From DATJCV01 sp963707665 (GTDB lineage: Bacteria > Pseudomonadota > Gammaproteobacteria > Burkholderiales > Burkholderiaceae_D), in assembly GCA_963707665.1 (NCBI GenBank), contig CAVPQU010000007.1, positions 138,593 to 202,592 of the forward strand: a stretch of 64,000 bases of DNA, written 5' to 3'. A model generated the notes under the pieces. That model had not been told where the DNA came from and did no database searches. It saw nothing but the letters and a program-made list of their open reading frames with translations. This document shows, one piece after another, positions 11,237 through 21,218 of this stretch; the first letter of the stretch is position 1; each line of letters begins with the position of its first letter. The position numbers and the translations under genes were made by a program.

Positions 11237-12327
11237 TGACCGCCCGTGCCGACCGCGAGGTGGAAGTCAAGGACAAGCTTTCCCGAATCCGACGCTGGCT
11301 GCTGACGTATGACGCCGGGGCAATTCGGTTGCGCGGCAGCGACTGGTTCGCTTGGGCTACCGCCGGCGGCTCAAGCGCTGTCCTGCTGACCGCCGAGAGT
11401 GGGGTCGCCGAAATCGTCGTGACGGCTGCCGTGGCCTGCGTGCTGACCGATGAAATTGAAGCGCAGCGCCTCCAGGATGAAGAACTGCCAGCAGGGTGGG
11501 TGCTACACGTTAATCCGTGGGCCGAATCGGAGCCGCGCGAGCGGTTTGTCAACGAGGCCGCAGGCGGGCGTCTGGTGCTTAGCGATCGCCCGGACGCGGG
11601 CGAACAGCGCTTGCCGGCTGCGGCACAGTATGAGCGCATGGTTCTCAGCGCATTGGAGCAACAGCGCTACCGCGAATTAGGCATATCGGCTGCCGGCGCA
11701 ATGACCGAAGCGATGTCGGCGGCTCGTCCCGATTGGAGTGAATACCGTTTGGCGGGCGCTGGCGCTGCCGCATTGTGGCAGCGTGGTATTCACCCGGCGC
11801 TCGTGTTGGTGGCGGGCGAGCAGCGTCTGCCGCGCTATCGCCATGCAACGCCTTCACCGGCGCCGCTCGGCCGGCGCGCAATGATGGTTTTCTGTGGCCG
11901 TCGTCATGGTCTGTACGCCAATCTGACGCGTTTCGTGACGTTCGGCGAGCCCGCCCCGTCACAACGTGAAATCATGGCGGTGGAAGCGGCCGGTTTGGCC
12001 GCCTGCACGCCGGGGCAGCCCCTGAGTACAGTGTATTGGGCGCTGGATGCGGCATACCGCCGGCAAGGCTTGCCGTACGCGATCAGGGAGCACCACCAAG
12101 GCGGAATTACCGGCTATCTGGCGCGAGAACTGGTGGCTACGCCCGATACCGAGCTGCCAATGGAAAGTGGAATGGCGGTCGCCTTCAATCCGAGTTTTCC
12201 CGGAATCAAGATGGAAGACACGTTTCTCCTTTCCCTGCATGGCTTGGAGAACCTGACGCTTGATCCGGCCTGGCCGGCGCTGACCGTCGAAGGCCGGACG
12301 CGGCCATTGTGGCTGGAGGCAGCATGA
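11236..12327 (+). CDS. M24 (creatinase/aminopeptidase P)-like protein, degenerate metal site
   Basis: This 363-residue protein has the two-part layout of M24 proteins, with a creatinase-like N-terminal domain and a pita-bread C-terminal domain. Active M24 peptidases bind two metals with Asp, Asp, His, Glu and Glu. Here the Asp pair is replaced in VFCGRRHGLYANLTRF (about residues 218-233), and the first Glu in FNPSFPGIKMEDTF (about 316-329). The His region HHQGGITGYL and the final Glu remain. It is therefore unlikely to be a normal metallopeptidase. It overlaps galT by one base and galK by four (ATGA), tying it to galactose metabolism. Its role is unknown to me. Confidence 0.75.
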   Translation: MTARADREVEVKDKLSRIRRWLLTYDAGAIRLRGSDWFAWATAGGSSAVLLTAESGVAEIVVTAAVACVLTDEIEAQRLQDEELPAGWVLHVNPWAESEPRERFVNEAAGGRLVLSDRPDAGEQRLPAAAQYERMVLSALEQQRYRELGISAAGAMTEAMSAARPDWSEYRLAGAGAAALWQRGIHPALVLVAGEQRLPRYRHATPSPAPLGRRAMMVFCGRRHGLYANLTRFVTFGEPAPSQREIMAVEAAGLAACTPGQPLSTVYWALDAAYRRQGLPYAIREHHQGGITGYLARELVATPDTELPMESGMAVAFNPSFPGIKMEDTFLLSLHGLENLTLDPAWPALTVEGRTRPLWLEAA

Positions 12328-13415
12328 TTCGCCTCGAGGACTATTTCGACGGCATCCCGTATGTGCATCGATGGGCGCCGGGACGTGTCAATCTGCTTGG
12401 CGAACATACCGACTACAACGATGGTTTCATGCTGCCCACCGCCACACCGCAACGTACATCGGTAGCACTGGGGATGAATACAGACGCTATGTTCCGCTTG
12501 TATTCGGCAACGCTGGCCGAAACCGTGTTGTTTGCGCCGGACGGTCATGCACCACCTGGATTTGGACGATATATCGAAGGCTGTGTCCGAGTGCTGGAGG
12601 AGCGCGGCGTGCAGGTACCGCCATTGCGTATTTATGTGGATTCCAACCTGCCGGTCGGCACCGGCCTGTCGAGCAGCGCGGCGCTGGAGGTGGCAACCTT
12701 GCGCGCATTACGCGGCCTGCTCGGCATTGCGCTTGACGATGTGACATTGGCCCAGTGCGCGCAGAAAGCCGAGATTGTCTATGCCGGCGTCAACTGCGGC
12801 ATCATGGACCAAATGGCAGCCAGCCTTGCTGACAGCGAGCACATGCTGTTCCTCGATGCGCGCACGCTGGCCACCGAGTTGTTGCCGCTGCCAGCCGGGA
12901 GCGATCTGATCGTGATCGATTCCGGCGTGCCGCGCACGCTGGCCGGCAGCAAATACAACGAGCGGCGCGCCGAATGCGAAGAGGCGGCGCGTCAGCTTGG
13001 CGTGGCTGCCTTGCGCGATGTCACGCGGTTGGCGGAGGTGGAAACTTTGCCGTCGCCGCTACGGCAGCGCGCCCGGCATGTGGTCTCTGAAAACCGGCGC
13101 GTGCTACAGGCCCGCACCGGCATCGATGCGGTCCAGTTTGGCCAGTTGATGAATCAGTCGCATGCCAGCCTGCGCGACGATTATCAGGTATCGATTCCGG
13201 CGTTGGACGATTTGACCACAGCCTTGCGTCAGCATCCTCAGGTGTATGGCGCCCGCCTCACCGGCGCCGGTTTCGGCGGGGCTTGCGTGGCCCTCTGCGA
13301 GCGCACGCTGGCGGCATTAATCGGCACAGAAGTGGTGGCCGACTTCAACGCCGCTGCGCACAGCGCTACGCTGCTGGTCCCGCCGCAAGACAACAATCTT
13401 CGGGGAACCATATGA
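12324..13415 (+). CDS. galK: Galactokinase
   Basis: GalK phosphorylates galactose at C1 with ATP, the entry step of the Leloir pathway. The 363-residue protein carries all three GHMP-kinase motifs: the galactokinase signature GRVNLLGEHTDYNDGF near residue 20, the phosphate loop PVGTGLSSSAALEVA near 110, and RLTGAGFGGACVAL near the C-terminus. The ATG at 12324 overlaps the preceding stop (ATGA) and is chosen over a longer frame beginning at 12309. Its own stop overlaps the GH2 start in the same way. The frame is intact. Confidence 0.95.
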   Translation: MIRLEDYFDGIPYVHRWAPGRVNLLGEHTDYNDGFMLPTATPQRTSVALGMNTDAMFRLYSATLAETVLFAPDGHAPPGFGRYIEGCVRVLEERGVQVPPLRIYVDSNLPVGTGLSSSAALEVATLRALRGLLGIALDDVTLAQCAQKAEIVYAGVNCGIMDQMAASLADSEHMLFLDARTLATELLPLPAGSDLIVIDSGVPRTLAGSKYNERRAECEEAARQLGVAALRDVTRLAEVETLPSPLRQRARHVVSENRRVLQARTGIDAVQFGQLMNQSHASLRDDYQVSIPALDDLTTALRQHPQVYGARLTGAGFGGACVALCERTLAALIGTEVVADFNAAAHSATLLVPPQDNNLRGTI

Positions 13416-15186
13416 GCGAATTCATGTATCCGCGACCGCAACTGGTGCGCGATAACTGGCTATGCCTGAACGGCACGTGGAAGTTTAGTTTTGATGACGA
13501 CCGACGCTATACCTTGCCGACCGATCCGATCGAGTGGACCCACGAGATCACAGTACCGTTTCCGCCCGGAAGCCACGACCGGCGGCCTTGGCGATCGCAG
13601 CTTTCATACCGTCTGCTGGTACCAGCGCGAGTTCGAGCTGGCGCCGGGCGAAGGCTGCGTGTTGCTGCACTTCGGCGCGGTCGATTACTTCGCCCGGGTC
13701 TGGGTCAACGGCCAGCTGGTGGCCGAACACGAAGGCGGACATACGCCGTTCTTCGCCGATATCACGCGGCGCATTAAATGCGACTGGCCCGCAAACGGTG
13801 ACGGTGCTAGGTCGAAGACGATCCGCACGATCTGGCCAAGCCGCGCGGCAAGCAGGACTGGCTGCTGCGATCCGCATTCGATCTGGTATCCGCGCACCAC
13901 CGGCATCTGGCAGACGGTGTGGCTGGAGCGGGTGGCGACGACCTACATTCAGAGGCTGCGCTGGACCCCGGTTTTCGATGGCTTTGAAATCGGCTGCGAG
14001 ATTTTTGCCGCCGGCGATATCCAGGAAAATCTGATGGTCGAGGTCAAGATCTGGCACGGCGAGCAGCTTGCTGGCCGACGACTATTACAAGCTGCTTGGC
14101 CATGAAGCCAATCGCAAGATCGCGCTGTCCGATCCGGGCATCGACGATTCGCGCAACGAGTTGCTGTGGAGCCCGGAGCATCCGACCCTGCTGGACGCCG
14201 AAGTCAACGTTGCGCCACGACGGCAAGGTGCTGGATACCGTGCGCTCCTACACGGCGTTGCGCTCGGTCGCCATCAACCGCGACCGCTTCATGCTCAACG
14301 GCCGACCGTATCCGCTGCGCCTGGTGCTGGACCAGGGCTACTGGCCGGATACCCTGATGACCGCACCATCTGACGCCGCCTTGCGCCGCGACGTCGAGCT
14401 GGCCAAGGCGATGGGCTTCAACGGCGTGCGCAAGCATCAGAAGATCGAGGATCCGCGCTACCTGTACTGGGCCGACAAGCTCGGCCTGCTGGTATGGGAA
14501 GAAATGCCGTCGGCGTATCGCTTCACGCACAAAGGCGATCAGGCGCATGGTGCGCGAATGGACCGAGGCGATCGAGCGCGATTACAGCCATCCGTGCATG
14601 ATCGTGTGGGTCGCCGTTCAATGAGTCATGGGGCGTGCCGAACCTGACCTCGACGCAGGCGCATCGCAACGCGGTGGAAGCGCTGTACCACCTGACACGC
14701 ACGCTGGATGCGACCCGTCCGGTGATCGGCAACGATGGCTGGGAAGCATCGGCCACCGACATCCTCGGCATCCACGATTACGATTGCGATCCGGATCAGC
14801 TGCAGGCGCGCTATGCGGTGACCGACCGGGTCAGCACCTTGTTCGATCAGCGGCGTCCGGGCGGCCGCATTCTGACGCTGGATGGATTCCCGCACCGGGG
14901 CCAGCCGATCGTGCTGACCGAATTCGGCGGCATCGCCTTCGATCAGACTGAGGAAACAGAAGGAACCTGGGGCTACTCGCGTGCCGACACGGGCGAAAAT
15001 TTCTTTCACCTTTACCGGCGCCTGCTGACGGTCGTCAATACCACCCACATGTTCAGCGGCTTTTGCTATACGCAATTCGCAGACACTTTCCAGGAAGCCA
15101 ACGGACTGCTGTACGCAGACCGTACGCCAAAGATACCGCTCGAGTGGATCAGTGCGGCGACGCGCAACGTCGAACTCAAAATTTAA
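13412..15186 (+). CDS. GH2 family glycosidase (beta-galactosidase-like), many apparent frameshifts
   Basis: Read across frames, this encodes a roughly 590-residue glycoside hydrolase of family 2. It has a jelly-roll sugar-binding domain (WYQREFEL, VWVNGQLVAEHEGGHTPF), an immunoglobulin-like domain and a TIM barrel. The catalytic acid/base lies in PFNESWG (about 14617, split by an extra C) and the nucleophile in TEFGGIAF (about 14920). The start overlaps galK (ATGA). At least eight one-base insertions interrupt the frame, near 13568, 13765, 13809, 13867, 14068, 14209, 14541 and 14617. No signal peptide is evident, so it probably acts on imported oligosaccharides. The density of breaks is the highest in the window, so real decay cannot be excluded. 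Confidence 0.75.
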
Positions 15187-15229
15187 GCAAAAGACAAGCG
15201 GCGATGAAATATTTGTAAAGAATGTACGT

Positions 15230-16431
15230 ATGCATGATACGCGCCCATTTACTCCATTTTCAGCACCGTTTCTCAGTTTCTGGCAAGCCGGCTATGAAGG
15301 GGCCGATCATATTAACCGCATGCAACATCCGCTCTCGATGAACCAGGTTACCGGCCATCTGGACCGTGCCTATGAAGATTACCAAAGGCTAGCCGAATTC
15401 GGTATTCGTACCGTGCGGGAGTCGGTCGGCTGGCGTCTGGTGGAAAAGGATGGGCAATTCGATTTTTCCTCGCTCGAGGAACGTGCGCGCGCCGCACAAG
15501 AACTGGGCTTGCAAATCTGTTGGACTTTTTGCCATTACGGCTGGCCTTCGGACATCGATGTGTTCGCGCCGCAATTTGTCGAGCGCTTTCGGCGCTTTTG
15601 CAGCGCGGTGACGCAATTTCTGGCGCCGTATTCCGAGCCGGCGCCGATTTACTCGCCGATCAATGAAATCTCATTTGCCAGTTGGGGGCTGTCGAGCCAC
15701 ACGTTCCACTGCAAGAACATGTACCACGAACACGCGGGGTATGAAGGCAAGCGGCAATTGGTACGGGCGACGATTGCCGGCTGCGAGGCGATCTGGGAAG
15801 TCAATCCGAATGCGCGTTTTTTACACTGTGATCCGTTGATCCATGTAATTGCTCCTATCGACCGACCCGACTGGGCCGCGCAGGCTGCCAGCTGGCGCGA
15901 ATCGCAGTTCGAAGCATGGGACATGCTATGCGGTCGCCGCGCTCCCGAGTTGGGCGGCGATCCCCGCTATCTTGACCTCATCGGCGCCAACTACTATCAC
16001 AGCAACCAGTGGGAAAGCGGCACCAATCTGCGGCTCTGGTGGCATCTCGACAACCCGCACCGGATGCCTCTGCACCAACTGTTGGTGAAACTCTACCAGC
16101 GCTATCAAAGGCCGGTGCTGCTGGCGGAAACCAGCCATGTCGGTAGTGGGCGCGGGTTATGGATACGAGAAATAGCTGAAGAAACCGCACTTGCCATGCA
16201 ACGTGGCGTGGATTTTCGCGGCATCGGCATCTATCCGGTTATCGATCGTCCTGATTGGGAAGATGAAAATTTTTGGCATCACAGTGGCTTGTGGGATGTG
16301 GATTTGGATGGCCCCGACAAGCTGGCACGCATCTTGCCGCCGATATACGCAAAAGCTCTGCGGCAAGCCCAACGCCTTACCCAGAATCTTTGTTCAACCA
16401 CTGCTAGCGCCCATGGGCGAGAGGGAATCAA
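15230..16431 (+). CDS. GH1-like (clan A) glycosidase domain protein
   Basis: About 400 residues fold-like beta-glucosidase: a TIM-barrel sequence with a conserved acid/base region YSPINEISFASWG near residue 145 and a candidate nucleophile in LLAETSHVG near 305. The start ATG (15230) lies 44 bases after the GH2 stop, and no stop codon separates it from the glycosyltransferase that follows. I set the boundary at the ATG at 16432, which has a good ribosome site. Whether the fusion is real or comes from a hidden indel is unclear. A similar domain is fused to an RmlD-like reductase at 26080, suggesting a shared role in glycan processing. Confidence 0.7.
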
Positions 16432-17647
16432 GATGCAAACCATAATCGTTTTTTGCCATTTGCGTTGGGATTTCGTGTATCAGCGGCCGCAGCAGTTATT
16501 GTCGCGGCTGGCGCAACATTACCGCATCATATTTATCGAAGAGCCTGTCTATTCGGAGGGCAAAAGCTTTTTAAAGAAATCTATCCCGGCGCCCAACGTC
16601 ACGGTCTGCCAGCCGCATACGCCGGTCGCTGCAGTCGGATTTCATGACGATCAAATTCCGCTGTTGAAGCCTTTATTGGCAGACTTGATGCCGGAAGGAG
16701 AAGACCCGATCGTCTGGTTTTATACGCCCATGGCTCTGCCGTTGTTGCAGCAGTTGCATCCCGATCTGGTGGTATATGACTGCATGGACGAATTGGCGGC
16801 GTTCAAGAATTCTCCCAAACAGTTGCTTCAACGAGAAAGTGCGTTATTCAATATCGCCGACCTGGTATTTGCCGGCGGGCCCAGCCTGTATCAAGCGAAA
16901 CGGCAGCGCCATGCCAATGCGCACTGCTTTCCCAGCAGTGTCGACATCGTTCATTTCGCGCAAGCATTGGACCGTAACAATGCGCATCCGGCACACATGG
17001 AAATTCCACAACCGCGACTGGGATTTTACGGCGTGATCGACGAGCGTTTTGATACCGCTCTGATCGAGGCGCTGGCGGATGCCAATTCGCACTGGCAGAT
17101 TGTGCTGGTCGGGCCGATCGTCAAAATCGATGCGGCCAGTCTGCCGCAACGTTCCAATATCCATTATCTGGGCCAGCAGCCGTACAAGGCTTTACCGCAT
17201 TTTCTGGCCGGCTGGGACGTATGCCTGCTGCCATTTGCGCTGAATGAAGCGACGCGTTTCATCAGTCCGACCAAGATACTCGAATACATGGCGGCCGAGT
17301 TGCCGATTGTGAGCACCGCGATTGCCGACGTCGCCGGCCCTTACGGCGAATATCGTCGCCGTCGCGCGATGACCAGCAGGAATTCATCTGCCGCCTGTGA
17401 GGCCGCGTTGACGGCTACTCCGGAGCAAAGAGCGGAGCAGGCCGCCAGGATGCAGGCCATTGTCTCGGCAACGTCGTGGGAAGCAACGGCGGACAAAATG
17501 CGCGCCTTGCTCGAAGCTGCGGCGCGTGCGCCCGAAAACGGCGCATCTGCCGGTCATCGTACTGCGCCGATTACTACCGACGTCACGCTTAGTTCCGAGG
17601 TCCATCTCAAGGGTGGTTTAAAGGTCAATCCTCTGCGCCAGACTTCC
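16432..17647 (+). CDS. Glycosyltransferase, GT-B type (family 1/4-like)
   Basis: Starts MQTIIVFCHLRWDFVYQRPQ, a common opening of GT-B transferases in polysaccharide clusters, with GAGAGGG about eight bases upstream of the ATG. The C-terminal nucleotide-sugar site is represented by FISPTKILEYMAAELPIV, containing the conserved glutamate. It would transfer a sugar from a nucleotide donor to a glycan or lipid acceptor in the cytoplasm. A short segment after AGPYGE (about 17350-17395) looks locally out of frame and then recovers, implying two compensating indels. The frame continues without a stop into the flavoprotein start at 17648. Confidence 0.75.
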
Positions 17648-19113
17648 ATGCCACGCGCCAAATGCGTGATTATCGGGGCCGGGCCGACCGGTCTCAGCGC
17701 CGCGTATCACCTTGGATCAGGACACGCTGTTATTGGAAAGAAATGCGACTGTCGGCGGTTGGTGCCGCTCCATCCAGGACCAGGGTTTTACCTTCGACCA
17801 TGCTGGCCACATCATGTTTTCCAACGATCCCTATGTGCAGAAGCTGTACGACGTCTTGCTCGGCAAAAACCAGCATTGGCAGAACCGCGAAGCATGGGTC
17901 TACAGCAAGAATGTCTTTACACGATATCCATTCCAGGGGGCGCTGTACGGCTTGCCGCCGCAAGTCATCAAGGAATGCATCATGGGCGCAATCGAAGCGC
18001 GCTTCGGCAGCTCGAATCCAGCTTCCAGCGCAGCCGCAAATGCGCCGCGCTGCGATCATCCAAAACCGGTCGAGGATTGTTGCGCCGACGGCAGCGTAAC
18101 GCTCGCCGGAACCAGCGGCGCAAAGCAAAAAGAAGGCGCGGAATTTCGAGGAATTCATTTACAAGGTATGGGGGCGCGGTATCGCCAAGCACTTTGCGAT
18201 TCCTTACAACAAAAAGCTGTGGACCGTGCCGCTGACGGAAATGGAAACGTCGTGGCTGGGCGGTCGCGTGCCGCTGCCGGATCTGGAAGAAATTATCGAA
18301 GGCGCGCTGGAACCGGTCGGCAAACCAATGGGACCGAATGCGCGCTTTGGCTATCCTCTGGTGGGCGGATTTCAGGCCCTGATGTCCGGCTTCCTTCCCC
18401 ATATCCGGGGCAAAATCGAACTGAATGCGGACGTGACGCAATTGCAGGCGCGCGAACATGTGATTGCGCTGGCCGATGGACGTCGATTCCGCTACGACCA
18501 TCTGATCAGCACCATGCCGCTGCCGGAACTGGTCAAGCTGATTGGAGCGCGAGGCACCCGAAACGGTGCGTGCGGCAGCACGCGCTCTACGTCACATTTC
18601 CGTGCGCTGCGTCAACCTCGGCATCGGGCGCGAAAACATCACGGACAAGCACTGGATCTACTATCCCGAAGATACGATCTTCCACCGTATTTTTGTGCAA
18701 GGCAATGCCAGCCCGCATTGCAATCCACCGCGGCGGCTTCGGCTTCACCTGCGAGATTTCCTACTCGCCGTGGAAGCCGCTACCGTTTGACGGCGAGGCA
18801 TTGATCCAGCGCTGCATCGACGACTGCATCAAGGTCGGCATGATGCGGCCGGACGACCAGGTTCTGGCCGCGAACATGGTCGACATGCCGTATGCCTATG
18901 TCGTGTACGACCATGCGCGTGCCGCAAAACGTGGCGATCGTCAAGGCGTGGCTGGCGGAGCACGACATCGTGCTGGCCGGACGTTACAGCGAGTGGGAAT
19001 ACTACAATTCGGACCATGCCTTCCTCGCCGGGAAGAAAGCTGCCGAGAGCATTCAGAAAGAATTGCTCGACAGTTGCCGCCAATGCGCAGCCCGATTCCT
19101 GAGCACAAGATGA
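17648..19113 (+). CDS. UDP-galactopyranose-mutase-like FAD protein, several apparent frameshifts
   Basis: The reconstructed protein (about 485 residues) starts MPRAKCVIIGAGPTGLSAAY, an FAD-binding Rossmann motif. It continues with GGWCRSIQDQGFTFDHAGH, a segment typical of UDP-galactopyranose mutase and related amine-oxidase-fold enzymes. These interconvert UDP-galactopyranose and the furanose form or act on similar sugars. KLWTVPLTEMETSWLGGRVP, ISYSPWKPLPFDG and GRYSEWEYYNSDHAFLAGK support the family. Frame changes occur near 17711, 18110, 18544, 18733 and 18922, nearly all one-base insertions. The stop overlaps the galE start (ATGA). The exact substrate is inferred from family and context only. 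Confidence 0.7.
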
Positions 19114-20118
19114 AGCCGCATATTCTGGTAGTCGGCGGGGCCGGTTATATCGGCTCCCACATGGTCAAGCGCCTGAATGAAACCGGCTATGTTCCGGTGG
19201 TACTGGACAACCTGTCGCAAGGGCGGCGCGAGGCGGTAAGGGCTGGTCAATTGGTCGTGTGCGACTTGGGCGATGCGAGCGCCGTCGATGTCGTCATGCA
19301 AGCTTTTCCGATCAGCGCGGTGATGCATTTCGCCAGTTTTATCCAGGTCGGCGAATCGGTTGTTGCACCGGCCAAGTATTACGACAACAACGTTGGCAAT
19401 ACGATACGGCTACTGGATGCGATGGTGCGTCACGACATCGGGAATTTCATTTTTTCATCGACTGCCGCGATTTTTGGCGATCCGCAATACGTGCCGATCG
19501 ACGAGCAGCACCCAAAGACGCCGATCAATCCCTACGGTCGCTCCAAGTGGATGGTCGAGGAGATTCTGGACTGACTTCGAAGCTGCTTACGGCTTGCGTT
19601 CCAGCTGCCTGCGCTATTTCAATGCCGCCGGCGCTGATCCGCAAACTGAACTGGGCGAATGCCATGAACCGGAAACCCATCTGATCCCGCTGGTGCTGCA
19701 GGCAGCGTCAGGCCGGCGCGCCGCAATCACCGTATTCGGCAGGGACTATGAGACGCCGGACGGCACCTGTATCCGCGATTACATCCATGTGCAGGACTTG
19801 TGTGATGCCCATCTTTTAGCGCTGGAAAATTTGCTTGCCGGCGGCAACAGCGGACGCTATAACCTGGGCAACGGTAGTGGTTATTCGATTCTTGAAGTCG
19901 TCCACGCCGCCGAACAAGTGACGGCGCGGCGCATTGTGCAACAAGACGGGCCGCGCCGCAGCGGTGATCCGCCTACCCTTGTGGCGGACTCCACGCTGGC
20001 TCGACAGCAATTAGGCTGGCAACCACGTTTTGCCGACATCAATACCATCATTGCTCATGCCTGGCAGTGGGAACTCAAACATTTTTCCGCTATGCATCTA
20101 CACCCCGATCCGAACTAA
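19110..20118 (+). CDS. galE: UDP-glucose 4-epimerase, one apparent frameshift
   Basis: GalE interconverts UDP-glucose and UDP-galactose with bound NAD. The N-terminus MKPHILVVGGAGYIGSHM has the Rossmann GxxGxxG motif, and YGRSKWMVEEIL supplies the catalytic Tyr-x-x-x-Lys. The frame breaks at about 19567, where an extra G (CTGGACTGAC for CTGACTGAC) creates a premature TGA. The other frame resumes TDFEAAYGLRSSCLRYFNAA and runs to 20118. The corrected length of about 335 residues is normal. It closes the Leloir set (galT, galK, galE) and overlaps the mutase-like gene by four bases. Confidence 0.9.
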
Positions 20119-20263
20119 ACGTAACGGCAAGGTACGCAGGTTCTTTGCTCAATAAAGACCCTCGGTGCGGCACGCAAGGAGCGAGTTGGCTGATCCTGAA
20201 TGCAGGACATCACGGAAATTTACTGATTTACTGATCGAGTGGCTTGGCATGTGAGAATTAAAA

Positions 20264-20740
20264 TCATGTGCGCCGTCGATCCGCCGACATCAAGCCACGA
20301 ATGGCAAAGGAAAGTCCAAGCACTCCGTACATCAATAGCAGTGAAGGGGTCGACAACCGCTCTTCATAGCCCGGTTGCAAGCGCTGCGGCGTCAGTTGGT
20401 AGTCCACGAAGGAGGCCAGTCCTGCGACCGCGACGCCACCTGCCAAGGCAGGCAGAGTCTCGCCGGCGTCGGCTCTGGCCCCAAACAACTTTTCGTAGAT
20501 GCTCGCCCAAAAAATGGCAGAGCCATGATGGACGCCATAACCGGCAGCGGTATACCGCAGGCTCGGGCTGTCTTGGCGCAAGGCGCGCTCTCCCCAAAAC
20601 ACATGGCTGGTCGCATTGGTCGCCGCGTACGGAGTCCCATTTTCAATTTGGCTGCGTGCGGCAAGCGTGGCAGTAGAGGCAAGACTTGCCCAGCCACCGG
20701 ATATAACGCCGTCGCGCAATGCTTCTGTCCAGCTTTTCAT
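20264..20740 (-). CDS. Predicted membrane protein of unknown function
   Basis: A 158-residue protein starting MKSWTEALRDGVISGGWASL, with GGAGA seven bases before the ATG at 20740. Hydrophobic stretches around residues 13-30, 105-125 and 135-155 suggest two to four membrane passages. The middle segment SLRYTAAGYGVHHGSAIFWASIYE is mixed. It is transcribed toward the end of galE, so it is not part of that operon. I do not recognise a family with confidence. Confidence 0.65.
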   Translation of the reverse strand: MKSWTEALRDGVISGGWASLASTATLAARSQIENGTPYAATNATSHVFWGERALRQDSPSLRYTAAGYGVHHGSAIFWASIYEKLFGARADAGETLPALAGGVAVAGLASFVDYQLTPQRLQPGYEERLSTPSLLLMYGVLGLSFAIRGLMSADRRRT

Positions 20741-21218
20741 ATTTTCTCCGATTTTTCTCAGTTGTTTCTGGCCTGTCATGAGCGGCATGGGCTAGCTGTC
20801 TTATCCCTCAGCCGGGGACGGCGTTGAATTCGTACTGATCGCCGTTGTTTTTTTTACAGTGAGTTTGTACAAATTACGGTAATGAACGCACAAGGAAAGC
20901 AGCTTGTTGCCGTGCCCTTATATCGGCCGCGCTCATCACTGTCACTCGATGACCGCTTGCAGGTGCGACACCAGCAATGCGACATCATGTTCGTGATCCA
21001 GCTCTTGCACGAAACGGGCCCGGATCGCTTGAACACAGGCAATTGCAACGGCGAATAGCATGCCGTACGCAGCGGTAGCCAAACGCATTGCCAGATATTT
21101 GAGGCGCCTCCTGTCGTGGCTTTTTTGCTCCAGCGCAGACCATCAGCCCGGCATAAAAACTGCTTTTTGTGCCTCCCACATTTAAGCGCAGCTCCTCTCC
21201 CAAACGAAAGGAACAGTT
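20741..21218. other. Intergenic region upstream of the ferritin-like genes
   Basis: A 478-base interval between the divergent membrane-protein gene and the first ferritin-like gene. Apart from a possible 48-codon frame on the minus strand (20942-21088), no gene is seen. It must contain the promoter of the ferritin-like pair. Confidence 0.5.
20942..21088 (-). CDS. Possible small membrane-anchored protein (48 aa)
   Basis: A short frame reading MRLATAAYGMLFAVAIACV, then a charged segment AIRARFVQELDHEHDVALL and VSHLQAVIE before the stop. The hydrophobic N-terminus followed by an acidic amphipathic tail looks protein-like rather than random. There is no well-spaced ribosome site (GGAGG lies about 20 bases upstream), so the call is tentative. 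Confidence 0.35.
   Translation of the reverse strand: MRLATAAYGMLFAVAIACVQAIRARFVQELDHEHDVALLVSHLQAVIE

Noticed and set aside
15152..18235. Single 1,027-codon protein across GH1, GT and mutase regions
   Set aside because: The end of the frame (after about 17711) is the wrong frame of the mutase-like gene, and internal ATGs have ribosome sites, so separate genes are the better reading.
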